DNA of 64,000 nucleotides from Alligator mississippiensis (Eukaryota > Chordata > Crocodylia > Alligatoridae). A program made the position numbers and the translations under genes. Below, in pieces: positions 11,801 through 23,155 of this stretch. The DNA lies in contig NC_081831.1 in NCBI RefSeq assembly GCF_030867095.1, positions 65,982,716-66,046,715 of the forward strand, written 5' to 3'. Position 1 is the stretch's first letter; every line of letters starts with the position of its first letter. The notes beneath the pieces were generated by a model that was not told the DNA's origin, made no database searches, and saw nothing but the letters and a program-made list of their open reading frames with translations.

Positions 11801-12364
11801 GGTGTTCACTTCATCTCACTGGAGCCCTTGTGAAATCTCTCAAAATACTACCAAGAAAGACTCAAAGAGGAAAAAAAAAATAAAAAAATCAAGCCACAAA
11901 TGAAGAAACAAGTTCTGGAAACTAAAAGCACGTTCTGCCATAAAAACACCCCACAACAGTTCGAAAGAAAATTCTTGATCTAGCCCCAGTGGCCACTCCC
12001 TGTGCTGGTGGAGATCACATGCATGAAGCTGCAGTTTTGTCTAGCAAATGGAGTGAGTTAAGGACAGGATGGATGCCCGCCCACATTTTTCAGCCTTCAC
12101 TCTGCCTCCTGACTTCTGTGGGTTTAAGTTACACTCTTAATGTTATTTCAACATAGTTGTCTTTAGTTCACTTCTGTAAGTGCCACTCAAAAGATCAGAA
12201 AAGAGGAAGGAACTTTACAAGTGACATTGTCAGAAGGGATTGCCATGGGCATACTTGAAGAAATGTAAGTGCTTACAAAAATAGAAGTAGCCACCTATCC
12301 CCAAGTAGAATAAGCATTTGCTTACTCAGCCACTCAGAAAGAGGAAAAACAATTCAGTACTTAG

Positions 12365-12500
12365 GAAGCTAGCCTGGAACTGTGAAGACCTGGGAATCAG
12401 TTCTCACTGCTGCCATTGGCTTCTTTCCTGACCTTAAGAAAATTATGCAGGCTCTTCAGTTTTCCATCTGTGAAATCGGTGTAACAGAACATCCCGAAGT
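12365..12500 (+). mobile_element. MIR-like fragment
   Basis: It reads 'tggaactgtgaagacctggg', 'aatcagttctcactgctgcc', 'cttcagttttccatctgtga', 'aatcggtgtaacag'. This order fits the MIR SINE from its middle to the '..cagtttcctcatctgtaaaatggg' region. Strongly diverged; lies in FGF16 intron 1. Confidence 0.55.
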
Positions 12501-12857
12501 CACGAGGCAGATAAATGCATTAAGTATTGTGAGGTGTTCAGGTAAGATGAGAACCAGGGGCCAGAAAGTCTCCAAGCTAGAGAGATTCAAACTGGTAGGC
12601 TATTGCAGTACTTAACACCTACATAAAACTCCCAAACCATGTCACAAAGGAACATAATTAGAATAATCTCTGATCTACAAAAATTACAAAATGAATGAAT
12701 GGCAGAGACAGAAACAGAAGCTGGGTCTGACTCCAAGTTCATGCTGCTTATCCGATAACACACATGACAGTAAGTAGAATACCTTTCCAAATCTAGAAAA
12801 CAGCCAAGACCCTGGCCCCTGGGCGTTCTCAAAAGCACTTTCCCATTGCTGAGTACC

Positions 12858-13314
12858 AACTACAGGTTTCCTTTGCTTTATGCTGTGCATGCGTTCCTGA
12901 AAAATGGTGCATAACTCGAATTCGCATAAAGGGAACCCACTTTACAATGTAACAAATAAGGATACGTTCCAAGACCTTGACTGCACTGACCCCCAGACCC
13001 ATTTCTACCACTTTTACAAGTCAATTTTGGTACTCACCAACTAAGCACAGGGTGCTATCATAATGGGGACGGCAACTACAGAAACACGTGTTGCAGACAA
13101 CAAGCGAGGAGCACATATCCACACAGGAGACTATATTTTGGTGTGCGTCACTCCCACAATGCACCGCACAAAGCAGCTGACTGTGGGCTTCCACCACACC
13201 TATCACATGAGTGAATTTACCTCACATATAACACATTTTTGGTATTAAAAAGGGCATCACATAAGAGCGAATTCGCAGATTCAGAACCCACATAAAGTGA
13301 GGAAACCTGTAGTT
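12858..13314. mobile_element. Non-autonomous DNA transposon with TIR AACTACAGGTTTCC
   Basis: The left end AACTACAGGTTTCCT (12858-12872) is mirrored by AGGAAACCTGTAGTT (13300-13314). Inside both ends come CTTTATG-like and 'cgaattcgc' words (cgaattcgcataaag near 12917, gcgaattcgcagatt near 13267), so the inverted similarity reaches about 60 bases with gaps. No transposase frame is present. I could not define the target duplication, so the superfamily is left open. Confidence 0.65.
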
Positions 13315-15608
13315 ATTCATGCATCCCTGTATGCCCTCTCATTGTCTGTAGGGAACACCAGTCTCCAACCTGGGACACTTACTAGTATAGGAAATATAGG
13401 GCAGGAGCTCTCTCTCTAGAAAACAAATGATTTCTCAATCCTGCTCACATATCTGTTTGTAGAAAGCACAGAAACTAAGAGGGGAAAAACCCCCAAAATT
13501 GTATTTTTCCTGTTGTACAGTTGTGTCAAATATACATTCAACTGACCTACTGTTGGGGCAGAGGTGTGCCTGGAGCAGTAGCTTATTCTCCCAATCTGGA
13601 ATATATATATGCAGATGTACTGTTTACCTGTACAAAATACCAGTGCTAGTCCACAAAGATGTAAAAACGAAGCAACAAAAACGGAGGAAAACTAGGAGCC
13701 TAAATATTGGCTCCTGTCAGTATTTCAGCTCGTAGAAAAAGTGAACGTCCTTCCAAAAGTCCTGAACACCCCAGAACAGCCCCCAACTCCTGTGGGCCCA
13801 TAGATAGGGTAGGGGATACATTGGATTAGATAGAAACTGCATACACAGTTGGCACACAGAAGGGCAAAAAGGTCCCTTTTTTTTATCAATGTGGATAGAA
13901 TAACACAAGAGCCGAGACAGATTGGGAAGTAAAACAAAAAGATCTTGTATGGGGGAGCGAAGCCTACCTCACAACAACCGGCATGACACAGGCGTACAGC
14001 AGAGCTGAGTGACAGGTCGCACTGTGCTCGAGGGGGCGGAGGTGGCTGTCATGGTGTAGCTGCCCTATATTTAGTTATGACATCCATGCCATATGAAAGA
14101 GATCACCTCTACAAGAGGTGATACCCATCCCAAGACGAAGGGGAGCAGTTTCAGGTTTTGTGACTCCTATTAAAGTTAGCAGGAGTCGGGTGGCTAAACA
14201 TCCCTCTCGCAGCGCCTCGGGGACTGCATTCGAGAGAAGCTGCACGAGGAAACATGCCCGGGATAGCAAGGTGCTTTCACCCAGCTCTGGACATGTAGGA
14301 GCTGTATTCATAGACTCTGAGCCTCGTTAAAGGTGCAAACACCTCCTGGCCTTGGCCGTTTCTCCCCCACTCATTTAGAGAGAAGCATGGAGGAGTGGGG
14401 AGCCAAAACCTCTTGCAGTGAAGCAGTGCGCTGCAGCCCAAAAAGAGCTTGTGACCTCTGAACTGGGAGAGCAGGACACGATCCAAAAACCTCTCATGCT
14501 TTTACCTCACAACATTTTTTGATTGAATGGGCTCTGTTTTAATGTCAGTGTTGCCACCATTTGCAATATTACTGCTGCTGTGCCCGTCTTGGGGTGTTTA
14601 TACTGGTTTCATAATAAAAGGATGACAACCTGCTATTTTTCCCTTATTCAGAATGGCAACCATCTGCTATTACTGTCAGTAGAGCTAATGCCATTAAAAG
14701 AGCCACCATTTTCTTTACCTGTAGCAGGGAAGGTGCCCTTAATCAAGCTGGCTGATGCATCCAGTGTTTTCAGTGAGATGACGCTATGGCCCATGCAAGT
14801 GTCCCTCATGCAGGCTAGACAGGGACCCATTAGACGGAGGACTGCGAGGAGCCTATGGCGGCACGTAGGAAGAGTGGGAAGAGCAGGGGACAGCTTTATG
14901 GGTGGTAGGAAGGGTGTTCAGAGGACAGTGACATGATTCAGAGATGGAAAAAGGTAGAAAGGCAGTGGAAAGGAAGGGGTCTCCCTGTTGAGCTGCCAAG
15001 GAAACGGCCTTTGTACCTGTATTTTTTACTCATGAGAGCTCCTGCACACTCTTAGTTTGGGTGGGGGGGAAGAGTTCATTACCCTCAGACTAAAGAAATA
15101 TTGAATAAAGCTCCTCACAAATTTATTTTAGAGCATCACATGATTTCCAAGCCACTTTTGGAGATCTGACTCACCGTGTTTGGACAGACAGAGTTGGCAC
15201 TGCTGCTCTCACCATAACTAGGAAGCGCACCAAGAACAATAATCACTTTTCTTTCCATGCATAATTAAAGTTATCATAATGGAGGCTTCCAAAAGGCTCA
15301 CGAACATTTAGCAGATCAGATACAAAATCTACTCATTAACTGTCCTGTTCTAGGAGGACTGGAAGCTAGCAATACTTCTCAAATAAAAAACAATTACTCC
15401 TGAATCTTGTAAGGCTACAAAACTTTGCTGAGGCTGTTAAAGTTCAAGTCACTGAGTTACACTTGGGTGAGCTGGACAAGAATCAGGTGTATAGGGACTA
15501 CATGAAGCTCTGTAAAGTGTTCTCTGAGGGAAGGCTGGTTTCTTTTTATCACTTGAACATGGTGTCAGTTTTGTTCTCTGAATGATCTGGATTCCTTTTA
15601 ACTTCTAG

Positions 15609-15712
15609 GGATTTTGGAGTTCATTAGCCTGGCAGTGGGACTGGTTAGTATCCGTGGGGTGGATTCAGGACTCTACCTTGGAATGAATGAGAGAGGAGAG
15701 CTGTATGGGTCG
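15609..15712 (+). CDS. FGF16: FGF16, coding exon 2 (residues 92-126)
   Basis: A 104-base exon, the standard size of the middle coding exon in FGF genes. It completes Gly92 (G|GG) and reads [20 protein letters not shown] then [14 protein letters not shown], ending exactly on codon Ser126 before gtaagt. This is the centre of the beta-trefoil core; [15 protein letters not shown] is a hallmark FGF strand. The start of the FGF signature (G121-E-L-Y-G125) is here and continues in exon 3. Acceptor cttctag|GG. Apart from Val104, I see no difference from what I recall of mammalian FGF16 in this exon. Confidence 0.97.
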
Positions 15713-15825
15713 GTAAGTTTAAGGTTTTTTGATACTTGCAATATGAGAATCCAACAGGGTCACTGGGAGCTGCCAGCCATCCCCTATTCATGTAGTAAAC
15801 TTCAGGCCCATTACTGCCCTTCAAG

Positions 15826-15997
15826 TAGGGTCGCCAACTCCGAAGCTATTCAGGGAGATTTTTTTTGCCAACATGACATTATGTCGTTAACCCGTTCACA
15901 TCTTATTAAAATCTCCCGGATTGCTTTCAGTACTCATTGGGAGATTGATGCCGATTCCGGTAGTCTCACACCCAATCTGGGAGGGTTGGCAACCCTA
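15826..15997. mobile_element. MITE with TIR TAGGGTYGCCAAC
   Basis: The left end tagggtcgccaactcc and the right end gagggttggcaacccta are inverted repeats matching over about 13 bases with one difference. The interior also folds (ctcccggatt and aatctgggag). The 8-base flanks ccttcaag and ctatccag agree at 5 of 8 positions, which is suggestive of a hAT-type target duplication. No coding capacity. Confidence 0.6.
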
Positions 15998-16359
15998 CTA
16001 TCCAGATGCTTTCTGCTGTACTGTGGATGTCACATTGTTCTGCCTCATCAATGATTCCACCATTATCATGTTAATAAAAAGAGAGTTGATGAAGAAAAGC
16101 AGAATAAATAAAAACTACAGTCTAACAAAAAAAGACAAATCTGGGAGATAAAGAAAGCACTGATGGTGTGATGGTTATACAGCGGTTATTATTGACAGTT
16201 ATTGAAATAGCTCTGTGAAGTTCACTTGTGGTTCTGCCTTTTGGAAGAAGTGTAGTAAAAGAAAAGTTAGAATCCATCACAGCTCTGCAATTGAAGAATC
16301 CCTTAATGCAGCTACAAACACCTACTGAAACACACACAGCACAGTCCATCAAAATTAAA

Positions 16360-16562
16360 CTATGTCTACATGGGGAAACATGGCAAATCTCCCATGAACT
16401 TGAATAAGGTTAGTTTCCCCTTCTTCCTTTGGTTTAAACATGTCTTCTTTTGGTTTAGCTTAAGCCAATTCCTAATTGATTTGAGATAAACCAAAACTAA
16501 TGCATCCACAGAGTCTTTGGACTATCAATTAAACCAATGCACCTTTTTATGTAGACAAGGCC
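16360..16562. mobile_element. MITE with TATGTCTACATG-type ends
   Basis: The left end ctatgtctacatgggg is mirrored by ttatgtagacaaggcc at the right. Subterminal 'ggtttaaac/ggtttagctt' and 'ttaaaccaatgcacc' words are also inverted relative to each other. About 200 bases, no open frame. Exact ends uncertain by a few bases. Confidence 0.5.
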
Positions 16563-18782
16563 TTTCTGTTGCTGCTACCCCTCACTCTTACTTCAGATGC
16601 TCAACTGGCTTTAATTGAGCCCTCCAGGCTTTGTCTTCATCCATATCTGCACTGGCATAGTTTCCCCAATATAAATCTTTGGATGCACCCACTTAATTTT
16701 GAAGGGTGGCTCAGCCCTTCAAAAGCACTTGAAGCCACAGCCAAATAAATTTGATTTAAACAAAAATAAGGATGTCTACCATTTCTTTAGGCTTTGGGTT
16801 AACCATGTTAGCTTAATATCACACTGCAAATTGGACAGGTGTACTTTGCACGCAGACAGAACTTTAGTCTGAAAAAAATAGCAACAACAAAACAGCATTT
16901 CATCTTTTCCTTCCCCCTGCCAATCCTGTTGACCTTCATGAAGTGAAGTATCAGTGTGTGTGTGGGGGTTCATTTAAATGACAGCATGCATAAGCAATTT
17001 CACCCTTTCCCTTACATTTCTTTTTAAAATAACCCGCCCAAACAAAAATTAAAGGCAGGGCCCCTCACATGCATAACATTAAAGTGACCTAGCTAAACAC
17101 ACGCACAAAAAAGGGCAATAATGGTTTCATAATAAAAAAATAATTCTCATATATATAAACTGCCCAATAGACTGTTAAATACACATTTAAATATATGATA
17201 TGGGTGCAAAGTATGGTTATAAAATGTTCATACTCAAGCCTTAGCTTTGTTTTGCAAAGTCATAGTCCTTCACATAATTAATTATTGTTCATAAATTAAT
17301 TGTAAAATAATTGTTAAAGAAATCATTGTACTGATCAGTCAGGCTTGGGGCTACACTTTGGTAAGCACCCATACGAACTTGTAACAAGGCACACTTACAT
17401 TATAAAGTGTTCAAAATGGAAATTTGAAATAAAGGTCCACCAAGCAAGGTAGCAAATAAAAAAAAAAAAGACAAGAGCAGCAATAATCAGAACACACATC
17501 AAGCAGTCTCCATGGCTCTACATTATTGGAAACTTGGGTTATTTTTCCTTTCATAAGCTACTCATGAATAATTATCAACTCACTCTAACTGTCCTACAAC
17601 CTATCCTACATTAGATGGCTGGATTTTTGTATGCCTATCAGCATAAGTAAGGATAGCATGGCAATGTATTTCATTACATGTGCATAGTACAGGCCAAAAA
17701 ACAAGGCACTTTTCTCTCTGAATTATGCACTGTATGTTTGTGGATTAGAAAGACAGTTAAAAAAAACACCATAGCATTATACCTACTGGAGAAAACAAGT
17801 AACACACATGCAGAACCCTTCAGGTTTAATGCCTAGGAAGACTCTTTGAAATCACATTGAAGTGAGTACATTTTCATGTATGTACTCAAAAAAAAAATGG
17901 GTTAGAAAGTTTAAGCACCACAACTAAAGGAAACCTAAATGTACATTCTGGTCACTCAGCTTTTACATTTATTTTCATGTCATTTAAATGACAGACATGG
18001 TAAAGAACAATGGAAAAATCAGATTTTATTTCAGAAAGTAAGGTTTTAACCCAGAAGAGTTGTACAATTACAATGCCTATTAAATTTGGTGCGAGTCATG
18101 TGCTTACCAGCTCTTGGAATCAGAACTAATAGCTATACTATTGAAACTAGGAATTTAACTTATTTCCTGCTCTGGGAGCCCAGTCGTTGCTGTTGTAAGG
18201 CAACAGTTTCACAATCCAGCCAATCATATTTGGACTGCCTTTATGTCATGCGACAGAAATGCCAATATCATATTAGTCAGACACAGAATTGATTTCCATA
18301 CAAAATGATTGTAATTTTCTGCCATCACATATCACTGCATTTGCAATTGTCCCTCATACTGGTCAGATACCTGAAAAAGATGAAACAGCAATAGCAAAAA
18401 TAGTAATATCACCAGCCTTATGTATTAAAAAACCAGGAGTCAGGACTTAAATATTTTTAAAAGCTAAAAACAATTCGAGTTTCTTTCTCTCTCTCTCTTT
18501 TTTTTTTTTTTGTGGTTTTCTGAGTCTTCTGAGTATACTTAGATCATATATCAGGCTTTTCTTTCCAATCAAGGAGGCTAGAATATACCTTTTTAATAGC
18601 ATATTTGCTCATATACTACAAACCCCCAAATAAGACAAGCACCTTGTTTTTGAGAAGACAGAAGGAAGAAAAAAGATTTTTTTGCAGAGTTATGACTGTG
18701 TAGAGCAGGAACAAGGCTTACATACCCTCCCTTTCTCGCTTAAGCAAAATCTGAAACCTTAGCTGCTGCTTAAGACTGGTCT

Positions 18783-19075
18783 CTATGGGCATTTTTACAC
18801 ATGCTCCAGGGGTAAGCGATGCTGCAGTGTCTCGTGTATCAGCACCCCATGCTTCAAAGTGGCAGTAGGGGTGCTTGAACTAAAGCTCATTCAACAAGTT
18901 TTAGTTCAAGTGCCCCTGTCACCATTTTGAAGCACAGGGACACTCGTACATGACACGCAGGAGGCTGCTGGAGGCACAGTAATTACCGCACTTCAGCAGA
19001 CTTGATTAATCTGCTGTAATTATAGTGTGTCAGAGCAGGATCTGCACTCCTGTGCAGGCACCCCAAGAGTGGATC
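18783..19075. mobile_element. Palindromic MITE-like relic
   Basis: About 18850-18884 (tgcttcaaagtggcag...cttgaactaaa) and 18899-18934 (ttttagttcaagtgcccc...ttttgaagca) form a roughly 35-base imperfect stem. The left edge 'gggcatttttacacatgc' resembles the ends of the elements at 5451 and 20670. The right boundary is a guess and no target duplication was found. Confidence 0.4.
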
Positions 19076-19676
19076 TGTGATTTTGAAAAGAGTAGGAGGA
19101 ACAGGCTGCAAGGCTGTGAAATAGAAGAGAAACCAGGAATAGCTACCAGACAGCAAAATTGCCAGGAGAAAGGTTAGCTTGATTAGTGGAATATCAAGAC
19201 CATTAAAAAGGATGGATGGTCATTAACACCTATGGAGTAAGGACTCTCAGCTGCCTGGAATAGGAATGCCACTGCTGTTGCCAGGTGGAGCAGGAGTTAA
19301 AGTGGGATGCTCTCTAGGTAATTTCTTCCTTATCTCCAACTTAAATTTCCTCTGCTAAACCAGAGAAACATAACTATTTAGTCCCTCAATATTTCAGGTT
19401 CTCTCTCTCCATTTAAACCATTTTGTGCATTTCTAAACTGGCAGTCAATGGCACATCCTTTGTCAGACAGAACCCAGTTGTCCTTTTCCAGTTCAAAACA
19501 TACTGCTATTCACACAACTCTGTCAGCTTTCTGCATTGTTCACTTCATGTAAAAGGAATAGCATGGAAAAGGAGTAACATTTGTATAAAGCAAACCCATC
19601 AATAATGATGTGCCAGCCATACGAACTGTAATCATGATCCATTTCTTAAAGAATATTAATCTAATATTTAGAATTT

Positions 19677-19748
19677 TTCTAATAATAATCTAATACTTAG
19701 AATACTTAATATTTAATACTTTCTAATAATAATCTAATACTTAGAATA
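19677..19748 (+). repeat. Tandem duplication, 44-base period
   Basis: The 28-base word starting ttctaataataatctaatac occurs at 19677-19704 and again unchanged at 19721-19748. A weaker partial copy lies just upstream near 19657. Identical copies suggest a recent local duplication in AT-rich DNA. Confidence 0.8.
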
Positions 19749-20024
19749 TTTTCTAAGGAAAATTTCATTTGTTCTTTTTAAATTACTGAAGAAAAATAAT
19801 TAGCTGCACTTGGAAAAAAAAAACATCAGTAAAAAAATTACATCCAAGTGATTCAATTTATACTACTTAGGAAAAAATTTTGGATGGGGGCTTCCAACAA
19901 CATAGAGAATCAAAGTATCACTTTTCAGACAAATGAGGGTTCTAACAAAAATGTTGGCACAGTCATAGCTACAGTTAACCCTTCCACTCTTAATAGACCT
20001 CTAATATTCTGATCGTGCTGAACA

Positions 20025-20100
20025 CTTTAAGCTCTTTGGGGCAGGAGCCATCTTTCTGTTCTGTGTGTACAACACCTGGCAACAGAATCCTATTCTATCA
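20025..20100 (+). mobile_element. L2/MIR-type 3' fragment
   Basis: 'ttaagctctttggggcagga' followed by 'gccatctttctgttctgtgt' and 'gtacaacacctggcaacag' follows the well-known ancient LINE2/MIR-type 3' motif (aagctctttggggcagggactgt...). Diverged; no terminal structure. Confidence 0.55.
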
Positions 20101-20669
20101 TTAGGGCTTTCAGGCATCATCACAATTCAAATAAAGAATTATCTAGCAGGAATCAGCCAGGCATTCAAAGCACATGACAAACATCAGGTTTCAAAACACT
20201 AGTGCATTAAGTACAGAAATGGGGGATGATTAGGAATTTTGACCTGGGGTCTCAGCACGCCAGGTGCCCCTGTTTGGTTTATTTTTGTTTATGGGTCAAA
20301 TGGCTTTCATATAAAACTTACTACTAGCTTTCATTTAGAAGGAAGCCACGACAGGGCTATATTACTGAATAATATCCTTAAAATACAGAAACACCACTGA
20401 AGAGAGCCTTGTCAAGGAGTATGTGCAGTCAGATAGGAAGGATGTCTGTCTTAACTTACCGTGGCGCTGAACATTTCTGGGGGCATCATTGAATGTTGCA
20501 CCATTTTACAGATAAAAAAGTAGAGGCAGCTTGTACCAGTTTAATCATTTACTTAATCATGTCTAAAATGGACTTAAAATGATCATTCTTTACTATTACA
20601 TCTGGAAACAGAAACCTAGGTTGTCAGGGCCCACTCTCACCTCTAATCACTAAGCCACATGTGAGATAT

Positions 20670-21151
20670 GGGGTGCATCTACATGTGCAAGTAACATAAA
20701 GCAAAAAACTCTAGCACATATCGCACTGGAGTTTATTGCTCCCAGGCACCACGTTTACACATGTGCCTGGGACTGTAGTATGTTGGGCCAGGTTGGAGCA
20801 GCCCCAGCTAGCAGGGGACCTAGGGGCCAGCCTGTCAGCTTGGGGCTGTTCCAACCTGGCTCAGTGTGCTGCAGAGGGGCTGACTGGGCCACAAAAGTGC
20901 TTCACTATGGGGCTACCTAGCAGGCAGCCCCCACACTGAAGCACCTTCATACCCCAGCCAGCCCTGTCAGTCTACAAGCCCACTGCTGTGCAGTAAGTAA
21001 CGCCATTCCAGGATAGTACTTGTATTTACAAGTACTAACCTATAGGGGTGTTTATTAGCGTACTGCAACCTAATAGGGTTGCACATGTAGGCACGGAGAC
21101 TTTACTGCAGAGTTAATTAGTCCGTTCTAAATGTCTCATGCAGATGTGCCC
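20670..21151. mobile_element. Non-autonomous DNA transposon, GGTGCATCTACATGT family
   Basis: The left end gggtgcatctacatgtgc is mirrored by tcatgcagatgtgccc at the right. The interior has palindromic GC-rich pieces (ggccaggttggagcagcccc and ggggctgttccaacctggct) and short inverted words such as tagtacttg/caagtacta. Same left end as the element at 5451. The 67-residue frame inside is a by-product of base composition. Confidence 0.55.
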
Positions 21152-22178
21152 ACTATGATACTGTTTGGAAACCTCAAACCTCACAGTGCCTGTAATATTG
21201 TAATAGCTTACATTTACAGAATGCCTTTCATCACCAAGAATTCCTAAACCCATTACAAGTGTCCACAGTGGGGATACAGTTATCTGTGGGACACATGGAT
21301 GTTCTGCTTTTATTTTTTTGATTGCCGGACTCCAGCATAACTAACACAGCCTGCAGGTTCTTAAATGCCTCTTATTAGTAGCTCTGGCTGGCCAGGTTCA
21401 GTAGGACAGAGAGATCCCAATAGCTCCATCTATTATTTCCTGTTCATGCCAGCAACTCTATCACCCCAAAATCCCCGTACACTGCAATGATTTTTCCCAG
21501 GCTGCCACCAGTCGCACCACAGATCTGGATCTGGGCCAGTCTCTGCCACAAATTTTCATGGATTAGTATCCTGTCCGTAGCTACTAAGCATTAAGGCCTT
21601 CTTTCATTTTGGCCATGGACCACAGCAATCTGCTTTTTTCAAAAGATTACAGGTTATATATTGTTTTCATTATATTATTATTATTATAATGTATATTATT
21701 ATGTGCCCTGAAATTTCAAAGTGCAGTTTACTGCTATTTAAACCATTCAGATGAACCATTCCCTTTTCTCTTTTTGAAATCTGGTCAAACAGAGGAACTC
21801 ATACATCATGTTATATACACAGGACAGGTCCTGTGCTTCTAGCAATCAGCAAATGGTGCTTTCCACAGGTCTTTGTAACAGCCCTCAAAGCAGTGCTTGG
21901 ATATGGGCTTTTATCACTTCGGACCCATCTTTAGAATTAACTAATGGGAAATTAAGCATGTTATGAGGCTGCACATGGCAGTGGACAGTGGCTATCGTTG
22001 GAGGGAGCCAAAGTTAGGAGGCCAGACAGTTGCAGAATTTGAGAAGGAAGAAGGGGGAAGAAATGGAATTTAAGAAGAAATACCAATTTGATTTTCATAC
22101 ATGCATGTATTTTTTCATGTATTTTCATGCGTGTATCTTTTCTCTCCCTTCCCACCTCTTCCCCAATCCCCAACACAG

Positions 22179-22424
22179 AAGAAACTGACAAGGGAGTGCG
22201 TTTTCCGAGAGCAGTTTGAAGAGAACTGGTACAACACATACGCCTCGACCCTGTATAAGCATCCTGATTCTGAGAGACATTATTATGTAGCTTTGAACAA
22301 GGACGGCTCGCCCCGTGAAGGATATAGGACTAAGAGACATCAGAAATTCACTCATTTTTTACCAAGACCTGTGGACCCTACTAAAATACCTGCGATGTAC
22401 AGAGACCTCTTCCATTATAGGTGA
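22179..22424 (+). CDS. FGF16: FGF16, coding exon 3 (residues 127-207 and stop)
   Basis: It begins AAG AAA CTG after acceptor caacacag and reads [81 protein letters not shown], then TGA. With exon 2 it completes the FGF family signature G-E-L-Y-G-x6-E-C-V-F-R-E-x6-Y (residues 121-144), including Cys133. The basic stretch around [16 protein letters not shown] is the heparan-sulphate-binding surface in this family. The tail [18 protein letters not shown] differs from the mammalian sequence I recall at a few positions but ends identically. An upstream ATG at 22101 in the same frame is intronic. Confidence 0.97.
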   Translation, partial: KKLTRECVFREQFEENWYNTYASTLYKHPDSERHYYVALNKDGSPREGYRTKRHQKFTHFLPRPVDPTKIPAMYRDLFHYR

Positions 22425-23155
22425 TGTTTCCTGCAGCTGCCCAGTCTGTACATACTTGGGTTCCCAAGCTTTTTCCTGGAGCACTATATTAATAGTCATT
22501 CCATCATTCCTATAAACTTAGATAACATAGAAAAGCACTTATGTTGAATTCAACACTGCCATTCCTCATTGTTTAAAGTGTATATCAAAGCTGGGTTATT
22601 TCTGGGGTGGGGGTGGGGAATGGGGAGGGAATCCCACATATAATCTTTCATTTTCATTCACTTTCTTTACCTGATGGCTACAAAAACAGGTGAAATATTC
22701 AAATATAAGGGATGATTGAAAACCAGCAAACAAACTTGATCACAAGAAAGAAAAAGACCACAGAACTGATACAGATGCTGCTGATAAGCTTGGAATGGTC
22801 GGTGACCTATTAAGAAAATGGCCTTCAAATGGTACCCTGCTCAAGTGGCCTTGGGGTTTGCTATGGGGATTATAATGGACTGGTCCTGATGTGTGGTTTT
22901 TTTCCTGCTGTTGGGGTGGAAATGGGGGTGGGGAACATTACTAAGATGTAAGCATGGATACTGTGCATAAGGACAAAACTATTTATAAAATGTATATGAT
23001 ATTTATTTTATATATTTATTTATTTCAAAATAATTTTATTTTTAATGAGAGATGTTATGACCAGATTTTCATCAGAAAGAGTAAGGTCCTACTGAAACAG
23101 GAACAAAATGAGTTTTTAAGAGCTTATTGGCAATAAAATTGTCTTTATATTGTAG
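22425..23155 (+). other. FGF16: FGF16 3' UTR (inferred)
   Basis: Non-coding sequence from the TGA to about 20 bases beyond the AATAAA at 23132. It is AT-rich, with G-rich runs near 22600 and 22915 and an AT-rich stretch (tttattttatatatttattt) near 23000 that resembles AU-rich instability elements. The end point is inferred from the signal. Confidence 0.6.
23132..23137 (+). terminator. FGF16: Poly(A) signal AATAAA, FGF16
   Basis: AATAAA in 'ttggcaataaaattgtcttt', about 710 bases after the stop codon and followed by a T-rich stretch. Another AATAAA within 'gcaaaataaaatag' near 23495 could serve as an alternative. Confidence 0.6.

Larger units (their letters stand above)
7899..15608 (+). other. 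FGF16: FGF16 intron 1
   Basis: A 7.7-kb phase-1 intron with donor gtaaga and acceptor tttaacttctag. The first 450 bases continue the CpG-rich block. An (AAT)n tract lies at about 8817-8845. A MIR-like piece lies at 12365-12500 and a palindromic DNA element at 12858-13314. About 11385-11470 and 14150-14330 show old dispersed-repeat sequence ('..actccactgacttcagaagttactggag..' type). No other gene is supported. Regulatory elements are likely in such introns but none can be named. Confidence 0.7.
15713..22178 (+). other. FGF16: FGF16 intron 2
   Basis: A 6.5-kb phase-0 intron (gtaagt to caacacag). It contains four DNA-transposon-like relics (15826-15997, 16360-16562, about 18783-19075, 20670-21151), L2/MIR-like pieces at 20025-20100 and about 21195-21275, and a 44-base tandem duplication at 19677-19748. 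A T-rich run lies at 18497-18512. The acceptor is preceded by a long pyrimidine tract from about 22138. No separate gene is supported. Confidence 0.7.

Noticed and set aside
22101-22178. Upstream ATG in frame with FGF16 exon 3
   Set aside because: The translation before the acceptor is pyrimidine-tract sequence; spliced exon 2 to exon 3 gives the family protein without it.
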